DNA of 64,000 nt from contig JAVBTX010000006.1 in the NCBI GenBank assembly GCA_031555935.1, positions 62,001 to 126,000 on the forward strand, in the 5' to 3' direction. Made by a program: the position numbers and the translations under genes. The notes beneath the pieces were generated by a model. That model did no database searches. It saw only the letters and a program-made list of their open reading frames with translations, and was not told the origin of the DNA. Shown here one piece after another: positions 33,641-41,289 of this stretch; positions within the stretch are counted from its first letter, which is position 1, and each line of letters opens with the position of its first letter. The stretch comes from Roseburia_C sp031555935 (GTDB lineage Bacteria; Bacillota; Clostridia; Lachnospirales; Lachnospiraceae).

Positions 33641-34429
33641 TTATCTCCTTTCAATTGGTACTTTCGTTTTTTCCGCAGAGCGGTAGTTCATCAGTAATAA
33701 GAGCAGTAGCGCAATGATAAATAAAATGGTCGAGAGCGCATACATTTCCGGTTTAATACCTTTTCGCAATTCCGTATAAATCATCGTTGATAAGGTATTG
33801 ACACCAGCCCCTTTGGTAAAATACGTAATCGAGAAATCATCAAGCGACATTGTCATTGCCATCAAAAATCCTGAGAACACACCCGGACGGATATCCGGCC
33901 AAACAATTTTATAAAAGGCATAAAGCGGTGTTGCACCTAAGTCTAAAGCGGCTTCATAGGTGTTCTGGGATAGACCGTTTAGCTTGGGTAGGACGTTTAA
34001 AATAACATATGGAATGTTAAAGGTAATATGTGCCAGCAACACGGTTGACATGCCCAATTTGGTGAACTTTACAAATAGTAGCATCAATGAGATACCCGTT
34101 ACAATATCAGCATTCAACAGTGGGATATTGGTTGCCCCTAACATAATCGCCTTATTTTTTTTCTTCATTGCACTAATTCCAATGGCCGCGACCGTTCCAA
34201 TTATTGTTGAAAAAATGGCGGAAGCAAGCGTGATGAAGATGGTGGTATAAAAGGCATTCATAATCATACGACTTTGAAACAGTTTTAAGTACCAGTCAAA
34301 TGTAAAACCACCCCAGTTTACCCGGGATTTGGAATTGTTAAAGGATAAAACGATTAATACGGCAATCGGCAGATATAAAAACATAAATATTAGTATCAGA
34401 TAGAGCCGTCCAGTCCATTTTTTTACCAT
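33641..34429 (-). CDS. potC: Spermidine/putrescine ABC transporter permease PotC
   Basis: 262 residues from the ATG at 34429, which follows GAGGAGGA; longer in-frame starts lie deep inside potB and give an implausible N-terminus. There are six membrane segments. The EAA loop (EAALDLGATPLYAFYKIVWPDI, about 165-186) contacts PotA. The pot-type MSLDDFSITYFTKGAG motif follows. It overlaps potB by 7 bases and ends 4 bases before the potD start. Confidence 0.92.
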   Translation of the reverse strand: MVKKWTGRLYLILIFMFLYLPIAVLIVLSFNNSKSRVNWGGFTFDWYLKLFQSRMIMNAFYTTIFITLASAIFSTIIGTVAAIGISAMKKKNKAIMLGATNIPLLNADIVTGISLMLLFVKFTKLGMSTVLLAHITFNIPYVILNVLPKLNGLSQNTYEAALDLGATPLYAFYKIVWPDIRPGVFSGFLMAMTMSLDDFSITYFTKGAGVNTLSTMIYTELRKGIKPEMYALSTILFIIALLLLLLMNYRSAEKTKVPIERR

Positions 34430-35274
34430 ACAGCAGCGTCCTCCTCTTTTCCATGTGAATTCATAAAGGCCATGCTGGCAATGACAAAGAACATCAGGAC
34501 AATTGATAAGCCGGAGCCTAAGTTCCAATCCATGCCCTTGATAAATGATTGTTCAATCACATTTCCAATCAAAAGAACCTTGCCGCCACCCAACAAGTCA
34601 GAAATAACAAACGAGGTGAGGGCTGGCACAAAGACCATAATAATTCCGCTGACAACGCCAGACATGGTCAGTGGTACAATAATCCGAAAGAAGATAATAA
34701 AATCACTCGCGCCTAAGTCCTTCGCGGCCTCCACAACATCACTGCGGATGCGGGTCATCGAGTTATAAATCGGTAGTATCATAAATGGCAGGAAATCATA
34801 CACCATACCAAAGACAACTGCCGTTGGGGTATTCAAAATTTGCAAACTGCCCAAACCTAAAAATTGCAGAATCGAATTTATGATACCATTGTTGGATAAT
34901 AGCATCTGCCAAGCGAGAATACGCAGCATAAAATTCATCCACATTGGCAGGACAAAGATAAATACAACAAAACTCTGTTTCTTAATTTTCAAGCCGTGCA
35001 GTATCATCGCCAATGGATAGGAGAGAATGAGGCAGATGACGGTGCATTGCAGGGCTAGTTTCAGTGACAGTAGCAATGCTTTTAAATGTACAGATTCAGC
35101 AATCGCCGTCACATTGGCGACGGTAAAGCTGTGGTCCGCATTGGTAAATGCATAGTATAGTATCATCAGAATTGGCAGTACGGTAAAGCCAATCATCCAG
35201 ACGATATAAGGACCGGCCAATAATTGCCGTGTAAGTAAATGCCGTGTATTGAGCTGGTGTTTTCGTTTAGACAT
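34423..35274 (-). CDS. potB: Spermidine/putrescine ABC transporter permease PotB
   Basis: 283 residues from the ATG at 35274, which overlaps the potA stop by 8 bases and has GGTGGAG upstream; starts at 35298 or 35295 would lie further into potA. There are six membrane segments with LPMWMNFMLRILAWQ and the EAA loop VVEAAKDLGASDFIIFFRIIVPL. It pairs with PotC as the transport channel. Confidence 0.92.
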   Translation of the reverse strand: MSKRKHQLNTRHLLTRQLLAGPYIVWMIGFTVLPILMILYYAFTNADHSFTVANVTAIAESVHLKALLLSLKLALQCTVICLILSYPLAMILHGLKIKKQSFVVFIFVLPMWMNFMLRILAWQMLLSNNGIINSILQFLGLGSLQILNTPTAVVFGMVYDFLPFMILPIYNSMTRIRSDVVEAAKDLGASDFIIFFRIIVPLTMSGVVSGIIMVFVPALTSFVISDLLGGGKVLLIGNVIEQSFIKGMDWNLGSGLSIVLMFFVIASMAFMNSHGKEEDAAVW

Positions 35275-36340
35275 CGGACTCCACCGCCTTTTCATCACTT
35301 GATTCCGGCTTATTCATAATCTGAATGTTAAACGGAATAACCTTTAAGCCAACATGGGAACCAACCGGGAAAAATTGAGTCGTCTGAATCAACCATTCAT
35401 ACCCATTCGCCATGACGTCGATTTCATAATGAACACCTTTGAAGATTACCGAGGTAATATCACCTTCGATAAAACCTTCCGCGGGACTGACAATCTCAAT
35501 ATCTTCTGGACGAATCACAACATCGACAGGTTTGTTATGACCAAATCCAGTATCAACACAAGCATGTTTGATGCCTAAAAAGCTGACTAATTTATCCTCA
35601 ATCATAACCGCATCAATGATATTGCTCTCACCAATAAAGTCAGCGACAAAGGCATTACAAGGCTCGTTATAGATATCCTCCGGCGTACCAATCTGCTGAA
35701 TATAGCCTTGATTCATAACGGCAATCGTATCGGACATGGTCAGTGCTTCTTCCTGATCATGGGTAACATAGATGAAGGTGATGCCCAGTTCATTTTTCAA
35801 ACGGATTAATTCATATTGCATGTCTTGACGCAGTTTCAAATCAAGTGCCCCAAGTGGCTCGTCTAACAGCAGCACCTTGGGTTCGTTAACAATCGCCCGG
35901 GCAATTGCAATTCGTTGCTGCTGACCGCCGCTTAAGGAATCAACACTGCGGTTCTCAAAGCCGTCTAAGTTAACTAGTTTCAGTGCGTATTTGATTTTAT
36001 CATTAATATATGTTTTGCTTTTTTTGCTGATTTTAAGACCGAAAGCGATATTTTCGGCAATCGTCATATGGGTGAACAAGGCGTACTTTTGGAATACGGT
36101 ATTCACCTTACGTTCATTTGGCGGCAGGGCAGTAATGTCCTGACCATCAAATAATATTTTGCCCGAATCCGGTGTCTCAAAACCGCCGATTAAGCGGAGC
36201 GTTGTGGTCTTTCCGCAGCCCGATGGACCGAGCAGGGTTAAGAATTTATTTTCATTAAAATAGATATTGAGGTCATCTAAAATCTCCACCCCATTGTATG
36301 ATTTGTTTATATTCTGTAGTTCAATTAGTTTTCTTCCCAT
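35267..36340 (-). CDS. potA: Spermidine/putrescine ABC transporter ATPase PotA
   Basis: 357 residues from the ATG at 36340, behind TGGAGAA; the upstream in-frame start at 36361 lacks a site. Walker A is GPSGCGKTT (38-46), followed by the Q loop FQKYALF, signature LSGGQQQR, Walker B LLLDEPLGALD, switch histidine in VTHDQEEA, and a C-terminal TOBE-type regulatory domain. It powers polyamine import. It is the second gene of the unit, 39 bases after the cupin regulator. Confidence 0.95.
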   Translation of the reverse strand: MGRKLIELQNINKSYNGVEILDDLNIYFNENKFLTLLGPSGCGKTTTLRLIGGFETPDSGKILFDGQDITALPPNERKVNTVFQKYALFTHMTIAENIAFGLKISKKSKTYINDKIKYALKLVNLDGFENRSVDSLSGGQQQRIAIARAIVNEPKVLLLDEPLGALDLKLRQDMQYELIRLKNELGITFIYVTHDQEEALTMSDTIAVMNQGYIQQIGTPEDIYNEPCNAFVADFIGESNIIDAVMIEDKLVSFLGIKHACVDTGFGHNKPVDVVIRPEDIEIVSPAEGFIEGDITSVIFKGVHYEIDVMANGYEWLIQTTQFFPVGSHVGLKVIPFNIQIMNKPESSDEKAVESDV

Positions 36341-36379
36341 TCGTATTCTCCATTCTTCCACACTTTGCGGCTTTGGCTT

Positions 36380-36919
36380 TTAAAAGCTTGGCGGTGTGGT
36401 AACCCATATTAAAATGGCATTGCCTTTTCCGTGATTTTCAAGATGATGTTTTTTCCCGGATTTTAAATAAAAGGATTCTCCCTGTTTCAGTGTGTGAGTC
36501 TTTGTTCCATAATATAAGCGGACGCTGCCTTTTAAAATAAATCCATATTCTTCGCCCTCATGGGGCAGGTAAATTTCCGAAGTTCCGCCTGGCTTTAATG
36601 TCAGCCGCACCGGTTCCATTGAATCCTTCTGGGCATTTGGCACCAGCCATTCAATCCGGCTACCTTTTTCCTCATCAGCCTTCTCAAAATAATCTTCATT
36701 TTTAAAAACAATCTGTTCTGGTTCATCATCAGCAAAAAATTCCGCTGGTGTGGTTCCCAAAATCTGGATGATATCTAATAGCGTTCCCACGGAAGGAGAG
36801 GTCAGATTTCGTTCCAGTTGGGAGATAAAGCCCTTGGATAATTCTAACCGGTCAGCTAATTCCTGCTGAGTCAGTCCGTAAAGGATGCGAAGGTCCTTGA
36901 TTCTATGTCCGATATCCAT
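36380..36919 (-). CDS. XRE-cupin transcriptional regulator of the pot operon
   Basis: 179 residues. The N-terminal HTH_3 domain (IGHRIKDLRILYGLTQQELADRLELSKGFISQLERNLTSPSV, 3-45) is followed by a C-terminal cupin_2 domain (about 105-175, LPHEGEEYGFILKGSVRLYYG…KSGKKHHLENHG). This PuuR-like architecture commonly controls polyamine genes, with the cupin as the probable ligand sensor. It is the promoter-proximal gene before potABCD. AAAGGGGAA precedes the ATG. Polyamine-responsive autoregulation is inferred. Confidence 0.88.
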   Translation of the reverse strand: MDIGHRIKDLRILYGLTQQELADRLELSKGFISQLERNLTSPSVGTLLDIIQILGTTPAEFFADDEPEQIVFKNEDYFEKADEEKGSRIEWLVPNAQKDSMEPVRLTLKPGGTSEIYLPHEGEEYGFILKGSVRLYYGTKTHTLKQGESFYLKSGKKHHLENHGKGNAILIWVTTPPSF

Positions 36920-36988
36920 ATTGTTCCCCTTTCCAAGATAAAACTAATAATAGATTAAAAGTTTAATAATAATAAACATCCAAAAAAT

Positions 36989-37017
36989 ATTATGTGAAAA
37001 TTATCGGGAAATGTCAA
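36989..37017 (-). promoter_or_regulatory. Promoter of the XRE-potABCD operon
   Basis: Reading leftward: perfect TTGACA (complement of 37012-37017), 17 bases, CATAAT (36994-36989). The leader of about 65 bases is AT-rich with TTATTATTATTAAA stretches that may hold the operator. Confidence 0.75.
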
Positions 37018-37053
37018 TAGATTTTATGAGAAAAATGCAAATAATTAGTGTTA

Positions 37054-37082
37054 TTTACAGAATCTGAAAAATGATGTATCAT
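37054..37082 (+). promoter_or_regulatory. Promoter of the two antitoxin-like mini-genes
   Basis: TTTACA (37054-37059), 17 bases, TATCAT (37077-37082); each box is 5 of 6 to consensus. It fires opposite to the pot promoter, whose -35 is 36 bases away. Confidence 0.6.
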
Positions 37083-37107
37083 AAAAAGAGGCATAGGGGG
37101 TGTAGCA

Positions 37108-37254
37108 ATGAGCAAGGAAACATTGAAGAATTTAATCGAATTAGTACCCGAAGTGGAACCAGAGCCAGATGAAGTTCAAGCAATATTGGACGGGAGAAGA
37201 GATAGAGAAGAGAATGGAACTATTTCACATGATGATATAAACCGTACCAAGTAA
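37108..37254 (+). CDS. 48-residue antitoxin-like small protein
   Basis: An ATG at 37108 behind AGGGGGTG opens a 48-codon frame. The protein is acidic, with LIELVPEVEPEPDEVQAILDGRRDRE-type composition and the ending GTISHDDINR, similar to the C-terminal toxin-binding tails of small type II antitoxins of RelE/ParE systems (I-S-H-E-D endings). No toxin gene is adjacent. It shares a promoter with the shortened HicB gene that follows after 46 bases. The assignment rests on a short motif and composition only. Confidence 0.4.
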   Translation: MSKETLKNLIELVPEVEPEPDEVQAILDGRRDREENGTISHDDINRTK

Positions 37255-37300
37255 AGCAGATTAGAAGTTTGATTTTAAAATATCATTTGGAGGTGTAAAA

Positions 37301-37396
37301 ATGCATAAATACGAGAGAATTATATATTGGTCAGAAGATGACCAGAGTTTTATTGTTGAAGTGCCAGAGCCAAAAGGAAAATTGATGTATGCATAG
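37301..37396 (+). pseudogene. HicB antitoxin remnant with an in-frame central deletion (31 codons)
   Basis: It starts at the ATG at 37301 with GGAGGTG upstream. Residues 1-23 (MHKYERIIYWSEDDQSFIVE…) are the classic first strands of a HicB antitoxin. Residues 23-31 (EPKGKLMYA) are the classic HicB C-terminus, normally about 65 residues in total. The middle (PGCMADG…W) is missing, and the join falls at V-P-E-P, which would be explained by recombination between the two PE-coding stretches of a full gene. No HicA toxin is present. The frame, start and terminator are intact, so a mini-protein could still be made. Confidence 0.7.
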
Positions 37397-37402
37397 AACA
37401 AA

Positions 37403-37434
37403 AATAGAGCCACAGAAATGTGGTTCTATTTTTG
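37403..37434 (+). terminator. Terminator after the HicB remnant
   Basis: AATAGAGCCACA (37403-37414) pairs with TGTGGTTCTATT (37419-37430) with a GAAA loop and one G-U pair, then TTT. A clean terminator 6 bases after the stop. Confidence 0.85.
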
Positions 37435-37485
37435 CGAAAAAAATCTCAAATGATAGAATTAATATAACTGTAAGAACAAAAGTTC

Positions 37486-37548
37486 TGACTACCGATTTGA
37501 CTACCGATGCCCTCAAAAAGTGGCTCTGACTACCGATTGACTACCGAT
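37486..37548 (+). repeat. Four copies of TGACTACCGAT
   Basis: Exact 11-base copies at 37486-37496, 37498-37508, 37527-37537 and 37538-37548, arranged as two close pairs separated by 18 bases. The cluster lies between two terminators in DNA without a gene. The core ACTACCGA also occurs in the complement of the tRNA-Thr D arm 150 bases away. Function unknown; it could be protein-binding sites or the remains of an integrated element. Confidence 0.7.
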
Positions 37549-37591
37549 ATATCACCCAAAAACCCAAAGGAACCACCAAGAATGAACAAAC

Positions 37592-37640
37592 AAAAAACAC
37601 AGTAAAATCAATGGTTACAGCCATTTTTTACTGTGTTTTT
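37592..37640. terminator. Bidirectional hairpin next to tRNA-Thr
   Basis: AACACAGTAAAA (37596-37607) pairs with TTTTACTGTGTT (37626-37637), with an inner ATGG/CCAT stem. A runs before and T runs after make it a terminator on both strands. Leftward it ends the tRNA-Thr transcript. Confidence 0.8.
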
Positions 37641-37645
37641 CATTA

Positions 37646-37718
37646 AGCCAATAATCGGAATCGAACCGATGACCCCTTCATTACGAGTGAAGTGCACTAC
37701 CGACTGTGCTATATTGGC
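37646..37718 (-). tRNA. tRNA-Thr (anticodon CGU)
   Basis: 73 nucleotides. Acceptor GCCAATA/TATTGGC is perfect, D arm GCAC/GTGC, anticodon stem CTTCA/TGAAG with loop CTCGTAA (anticodon CGT), T arm ATCGG/CCGAT with TTCGATT. The discriminator is U and CCA is not encoded. The adjoining 70 bases (37719-37790) upstream of it show no clear promoter. Confidence 0.93.
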
Positions 37719-37802
37719 ACGTGTAAAATCAATCACACTAAGCCATTATATATAGAAACGAACAATAATGCAATCATTTTTTGCAAAAAAGTCAAAAAAG
37801 TT

Positions 37803-37822
37803 TTTTATAGATTTCTATAAAA
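37803..37822. promoter_or_regulatory. Perfect 20-base palindrome upstream of the sensor kinase gene
   Basis: TTTTATAGA and TCTATAAAA around a central TT: two perfect 9-base arms with a 2-base centre, 95 bases before the kinase start. The short centre disfavours an RNA hairpin and fits a dimeric DNA-binding protein. The nearby response regulator is one candidate. Confidence 0.5.
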
Positions 37823-37916
37823 TTCAATTGCCCCAAATATCTTCTAAAAAATCAAATTTCATGGTAGCATATAAGATGTAAAAGTTTGAAAGAAATTACG
37901 AAAGGAACATGTCAAC

Positions 37917-39800
37917 ATGAATCAAAACAAAATCCGTCCAGGCATCATTGGGATTGTAATATTACCATTTGGATTGGCGGTCTTAATTATTGCATATATA
38001 ATCGGAACAATCAATATAGAACATAATGCACATGACTTCGTTCGACCAGCAGAAGCCTTGGGAAGCTTTACCTATGAGATAGAACATGGAGCGAGCAATA
38101 CGGCCACGTTTCCTCATAGTGTTAAGAACCTTGCTCCGCGTACAAACGTAACCGTGCATGTAACAGTAGAACCGGGACAGTATGAATGTCTGCTGGTAAA
38201 AACAGTCTATACAGGACTAAAGCTGTATGCCGATGACCAGTTAATCTATGAATGCGGACAGCCGGGAAGCTATCCGGCTTGGTTGCTAGACCCGCCAACG
38301 ATGCTTAAAATAGTGCCATTGCCAGATAATGCGTCACAATTACGCTTCGAATATATCTCGCCGTCACAGCGGAGCACCATGAGCGTGCCGGCGATTATGG
38401 CGGGCAGTGATGGTTCCTTGCTGACTTGGCTGTTTAATAAAAATGCCGCCTTGTTAGCCGTTTCGATTATGCTAATGTTTATCGGTCTGGTCGTTATCCT
38501 ATTGACAATGCGAATCTGGCATGGCGAAAAATCAGGAATGGCATTTTTCTATCTGGGAATATTTTCATTATCAGCAGGATGCTGGGGATTTGGTGAGTGT
38601 AATGCTACCGCATTTATCGTACCGAACCCGATTATACTGTATCTAATGGCAATGCTGGGCTTATTTTTAATGACGGTACCATTACTGCGATTTGCGTTGG
38701 TGGTGCTGGAGCCACGTCAGCCACAGGTGTTAAAAATAGCATCCACCTTACTGATGATATTGGTAATGATAGCATTGGGTTTACAGTTATTAGGAATAAA
38801 ATCGCTTTCCAAAACACTATTTGTATTCCAGTTGTTGGAGGTGTTTGGACTGCTCCTGTTTTTTGGAACGGCGGTCTGGGAACATTTTAGATACCGGAAT
38901 AAGGCGGCAAAAAAATTTGCGCTGCCGGCATTTATCCTATTTGGCGCATCGGTCATCGAGTATGTGAATTATTCAGCGCGTTTTACAAACGTATTGAGTC
39001 TCTTTTTCATGGTGGGAACCTTGTTGTTTACGCTCGGTTTGGGAATCATCGCGCTGCAATATTCCAGAGATACCTTAAAAGAAGCCGAAGAAAAGAAGCG
39101 GCTGGCAGCGGAAAATGCAGCACTGGAGCGAATGAACCAATTAAAAACGGATTTAATGTCAACCATCTCACATGAAGCAAGGACACCACTGGCGGTCTTG
39201 GCAAGCTATGCCGGATTAGTTTCGATGGAATTGCAGGCCAAAGGTGAGAACGATGAGCAGATATCGCAGGATTTGGATAAGATAGCATTTGAAGCAAAAC
39301 GAGTAGCAGAGTTGATTGACAGTATGAAAATGATGACCTTGAATATTGAGCGCAGCGTCGAACGTATCCCCATTCAAATCGGCGAGCTAATTCGACAGAC
39401 CATGCGACTGTATCAGCCGATTTTAGAACGGGCGGGAGTAGAGCAGGTGATTGAAATAGAAGAAGGCTTGCCACCGGTTATCGGTAATCCCGACGAACTA
39501 ACCCAAATCATTTTTAACTTGTTGCAGAATACGAAGAATCATACGCAAAAAGGTCTGGTAATTATCAATGTAAAATCAAAGGATAACAGTATCATTACGA
39601 CCATTGCCGATACCGGCAGCGGTATATCTGTTGATTTGCTGCCGCATGTATTTGAGCGCGGAGTCAGCGGCACCACTGGGGGAAGTGGATTGGGGTTAGC
39701 AATCTGCCGTGAAATCGTCGAAGCACATGGCGGTACGATCGAAATAAGAAGTAAATCTGGTGAGGGAACAACGGTAACATTTATCTTGCCGATAGCATAA
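37917..39800 (+). CDS. Sensor histidine kinase with 7TM-DISM-like input
   Basis: 627 residues. Segment 1 is near 8-30. An extracellular domain (about 32-175, ending FEYISPSQRSTMSVP) resembles the ligand-binding front of 7TM-DISM receptors. Seven membrane segments (about 178-385) and a coiled-coil link follow, then HisKA with STISHEARTPL (H419) and HATPase with the N box (NLLQNTKNHT), DTGSGI and GSGLGLAI. It senses an external compound, unknown. CGAAAGGAA precedes the ATG. The response regulator gene follows after 15 bases, so they are a pair. Confidence 0.87.
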   Translation: MNQNKIRPGIIGIVILPFGLAVLIIAYIIGTINIEHNAHDFVRPAEALGSFTYEIEHGASNTATFPHSVKNLAPRTNVTVHVTVEPGQYECLLVKTVYTGLKLYADDQLIYECGQPGSYPAWLLDPPTMLKIVPLPDNASQLRFEYISPSQRSTMSVPAIMAGSDGSLLTWLFNKNAALLAVSIMLMFIGLVVILLTMRIWHGEKSGMAFFYLGIFSLSAGCWGFGECNATAFIVPNPIILYLMAMLGLFLMTVPLLRFALVVLEPRQPQVLKIASTLLMILVMIALGLQLLGIKSLSKTLFVFQLLEVFGLLLFFGTAVWEHFRYRNKAAKKFALPAFILFGASVIEYVNYSARFTNVLSLFFMVGTLLFTLGLGIIALQYSRDTLKEAEEKKRLAAENAALERMNQLKTDLMSTISHEARTPLAVLASYAGLVSMELQAKGENDEQISQDLDKIAFEAKRVAELIDSMKMMTLNIERSVERIPIQIGELIRQTMRLYQPILERAGVEQVIEIEEGLPPVIGNPDELTQIIFNLLQNTKNHTQKGLVIINVKSKDNSIITTIADTGSGISVDLLPHVFERGVSGTTGGSGLGLAICREIVEAHGGTIEIRSKSGEGTTVTFILPIA

Positions 39801-39815
39801 GGGGTATATTTATAG

Positions 39816-40523
39816 ATGGAAAATATAGGGATTGTATTACTGATTGAGGATAATGAAGAACTGAATATTGCCAATAGCCGGGCCATCAAGCTAAGAGGAT
39901 ATCATGTATTAACCGCAAAGACGCTTAATGAGGCGCGCGTCATCCTGCAATGGTATAAACCAGATGTAATCTTGCTAGACATCTTATTGCCGGATGGAAA
40001 TGGATTCGCATTTTGTGAAGAAATCAGAAGTAGTGTTGATGCCCATATATTCTTTTTGACAGCAAAATCAGAGCATGAGGATTTGGTAAAAGGTCTGTCC
40101 GCTGGCGGTGATGATTATATTACCAAACCGTTTCATCCAGAGGAATTGATTTCCCGAATTGAGGCAGCCATGCGCCGCCGCCAAATGAATAAAATGAATC
40201 AGATCAAAAGTCAGGTGATTCGCAGGGGCAAGCTGACCATTGATGTCGTATCCTTACGGGCACTGTCAAGGGGGAAGGATTTAATGCTGTCGCCAAAGGA
40301 ATTTGCACTATTACTATTATTAACACAGCGGGCAGGTGAAATTGTCAGTACCGAAGAAATCTATCAAAAGGTTTGGGGAAAGGATCCAGATGAAGAAAAA
40401 AATGCTGTCCAGACAATCGTATCCCGACTACGCAAGAAATTATCCAAAACATGCGAAATAACCATGTTTCGCGGGCAGGGATATATGATAGACAAAGAAT
40501 TTAAATGGGATGAAAAGAGATGA
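39816..40523 (+). CDS. OmpR-family response regulator (pair of the upstream kinase)
   Basis: 235 residues. Receiver (1-120) with EDN acidic pocket, D55 (ILLDILLP) and K in TKPF, then a winged-helix Trans_reg_C domain (about 135-230: LSPKEFALLLLLTQRAGEIVSTEEIYQKVWG, TIVSRLRKKL). The stop codon forms the start of a terminator stem. The operon with the preceding kinase is supported by the 15-base gap. Confidence 0.92.
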   Translation: MENIGIVLLIEDNEELNIANSRAIKLRGYHVLTAKTLNEARVILQWYKPDVILLDILLPDGNGFAFCEEIRSSVDAHIFFLTAKSEHEDLVKGLSAGGDDYITKPFHPEELISRIEAAMRRRQMNKMNQIKSQVIRRGKLTIDVVSLRALSRGKDLMLSPKEFALLLLLTQRAGEIVSTEEIYQKVWGKDPDEEKNAVQTIVSRLRKKLSKTCEITMFRGQGYMIDKEFKWDEKR

Positions 40524-40552
40524 ACCTTGCAATTTTGCAAGGTTCATTTTTT
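40521..40552 (+). terminator. Terminator after the first two-component system
   Basis: TGAACCTTGCAA (40521-40532) and TTGCAAGGTTCA (40535-40546) form a perfect 12-base stem, then TTTTTT. The stem begins at the stop codon. Confidence 0.92.
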
Positions 40553-40564
40553 GGCAAAAAAATT

Positions 40565-40573
40565 TGCTATAAT
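40565..40573 (+). promoter_or_regulatory. Extended -10 promoter of the second two-component system
   Basis: TGCTATAAT at 40565-40573, 24 bases before the response regulator start; no good -35 box, because the upstream DNA is the terminator T run. Confidence 0.5.
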
Positions 40574-40596
40574 CAAAAAAATAAAGGAGAGATGAC

Positions 40597-41289
40597 ATGA
40601 CAATTTTATTGGTTGACGATGATAAGGATATTTTGGAAAACAACATGGAATACCTAAGAAAGCACGGCTATGAGACCTTGACAGCAGAACATGCCAGTCA
40701 GGCATTAGCGCAATATGAAAGAGCCGACATCATCGTCTTAGATGTGACGATGCCGGATGTGGATGGATTTTCACTCGCGAAACAACTACATACATTGACA
40801 ACGGTACCAATTTTATTTTTGACAGCCCGAAAGACTGAGCGGGATATGGAAGCAAGTTTTTCACTTGGTTCAGATTATATGTGTAAGCCATACAGCTTAA
40901 AAGAGCTGCTGCTGCGAATCGAGTCACTGCTGAAAAAACGCAGCGGAAGCCGAGACGCCATCATATCACTGCCGCCAATCCAGATAGACACCATCAAACA
41001 AGCAGTAATAATCAATGAACAAGAAATCATCGTGACAAGGTATGAATATATCATATTACTATTGTTAATCAGAAATAAAAATGAAATATTGTCACACCAT
41101 CAGATATACAAAGAAGTATGGGGTGAGCATGGCTTTCAGGTATCACCGGTGGCACAGCATGTTTCAGCAATCCGCCGTAAATTAAGTGAAAATGGAGCCA
41201 ATGGACATATTCAGACCATCCGTGGGGTCGGGTATTCCTTTGTCTATCCAAGCACAAACGAAAAAGGAGAGGAAACACATGATCAATAA
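40597..41289 (+). CDS. OmpR-family response regulator (second system)
   Basis: 230 residues. Receiver with DDDKD, D49 (IVLDVTMPDVDG) and K in CKPYSLKEL, followed by a winged helix (about 130-222: VTRYEYIILLLLIRNKNEILSHHQIYKEVWG, HVSAIRRKL, RGVGYSF). AAAGGAGAG precedes the ATG. It overlaps the kinase gene by 11 bases, so the two are coupled. Confidence 0.92.
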   Translation: MTILLVDDDKDILENNMEYLRKHGYETLTAEHASQALAQYERADIIVLDVTMPDVDGFSLAKQLHTLTTVPILFLTARKTERDMEASFSLGSDYMCKPYSLKELLLRIESLLKKRSGSRDAIISLPPIQIDTIKQAVIINEQEIIVTRYEYIILLLLIRNKNEILSHHQIYKEVWGEHGFQVSPVAQHVSAIRRKLSENGANGHIQTIRGVGYSFVYPSTNEKGEETHDQ

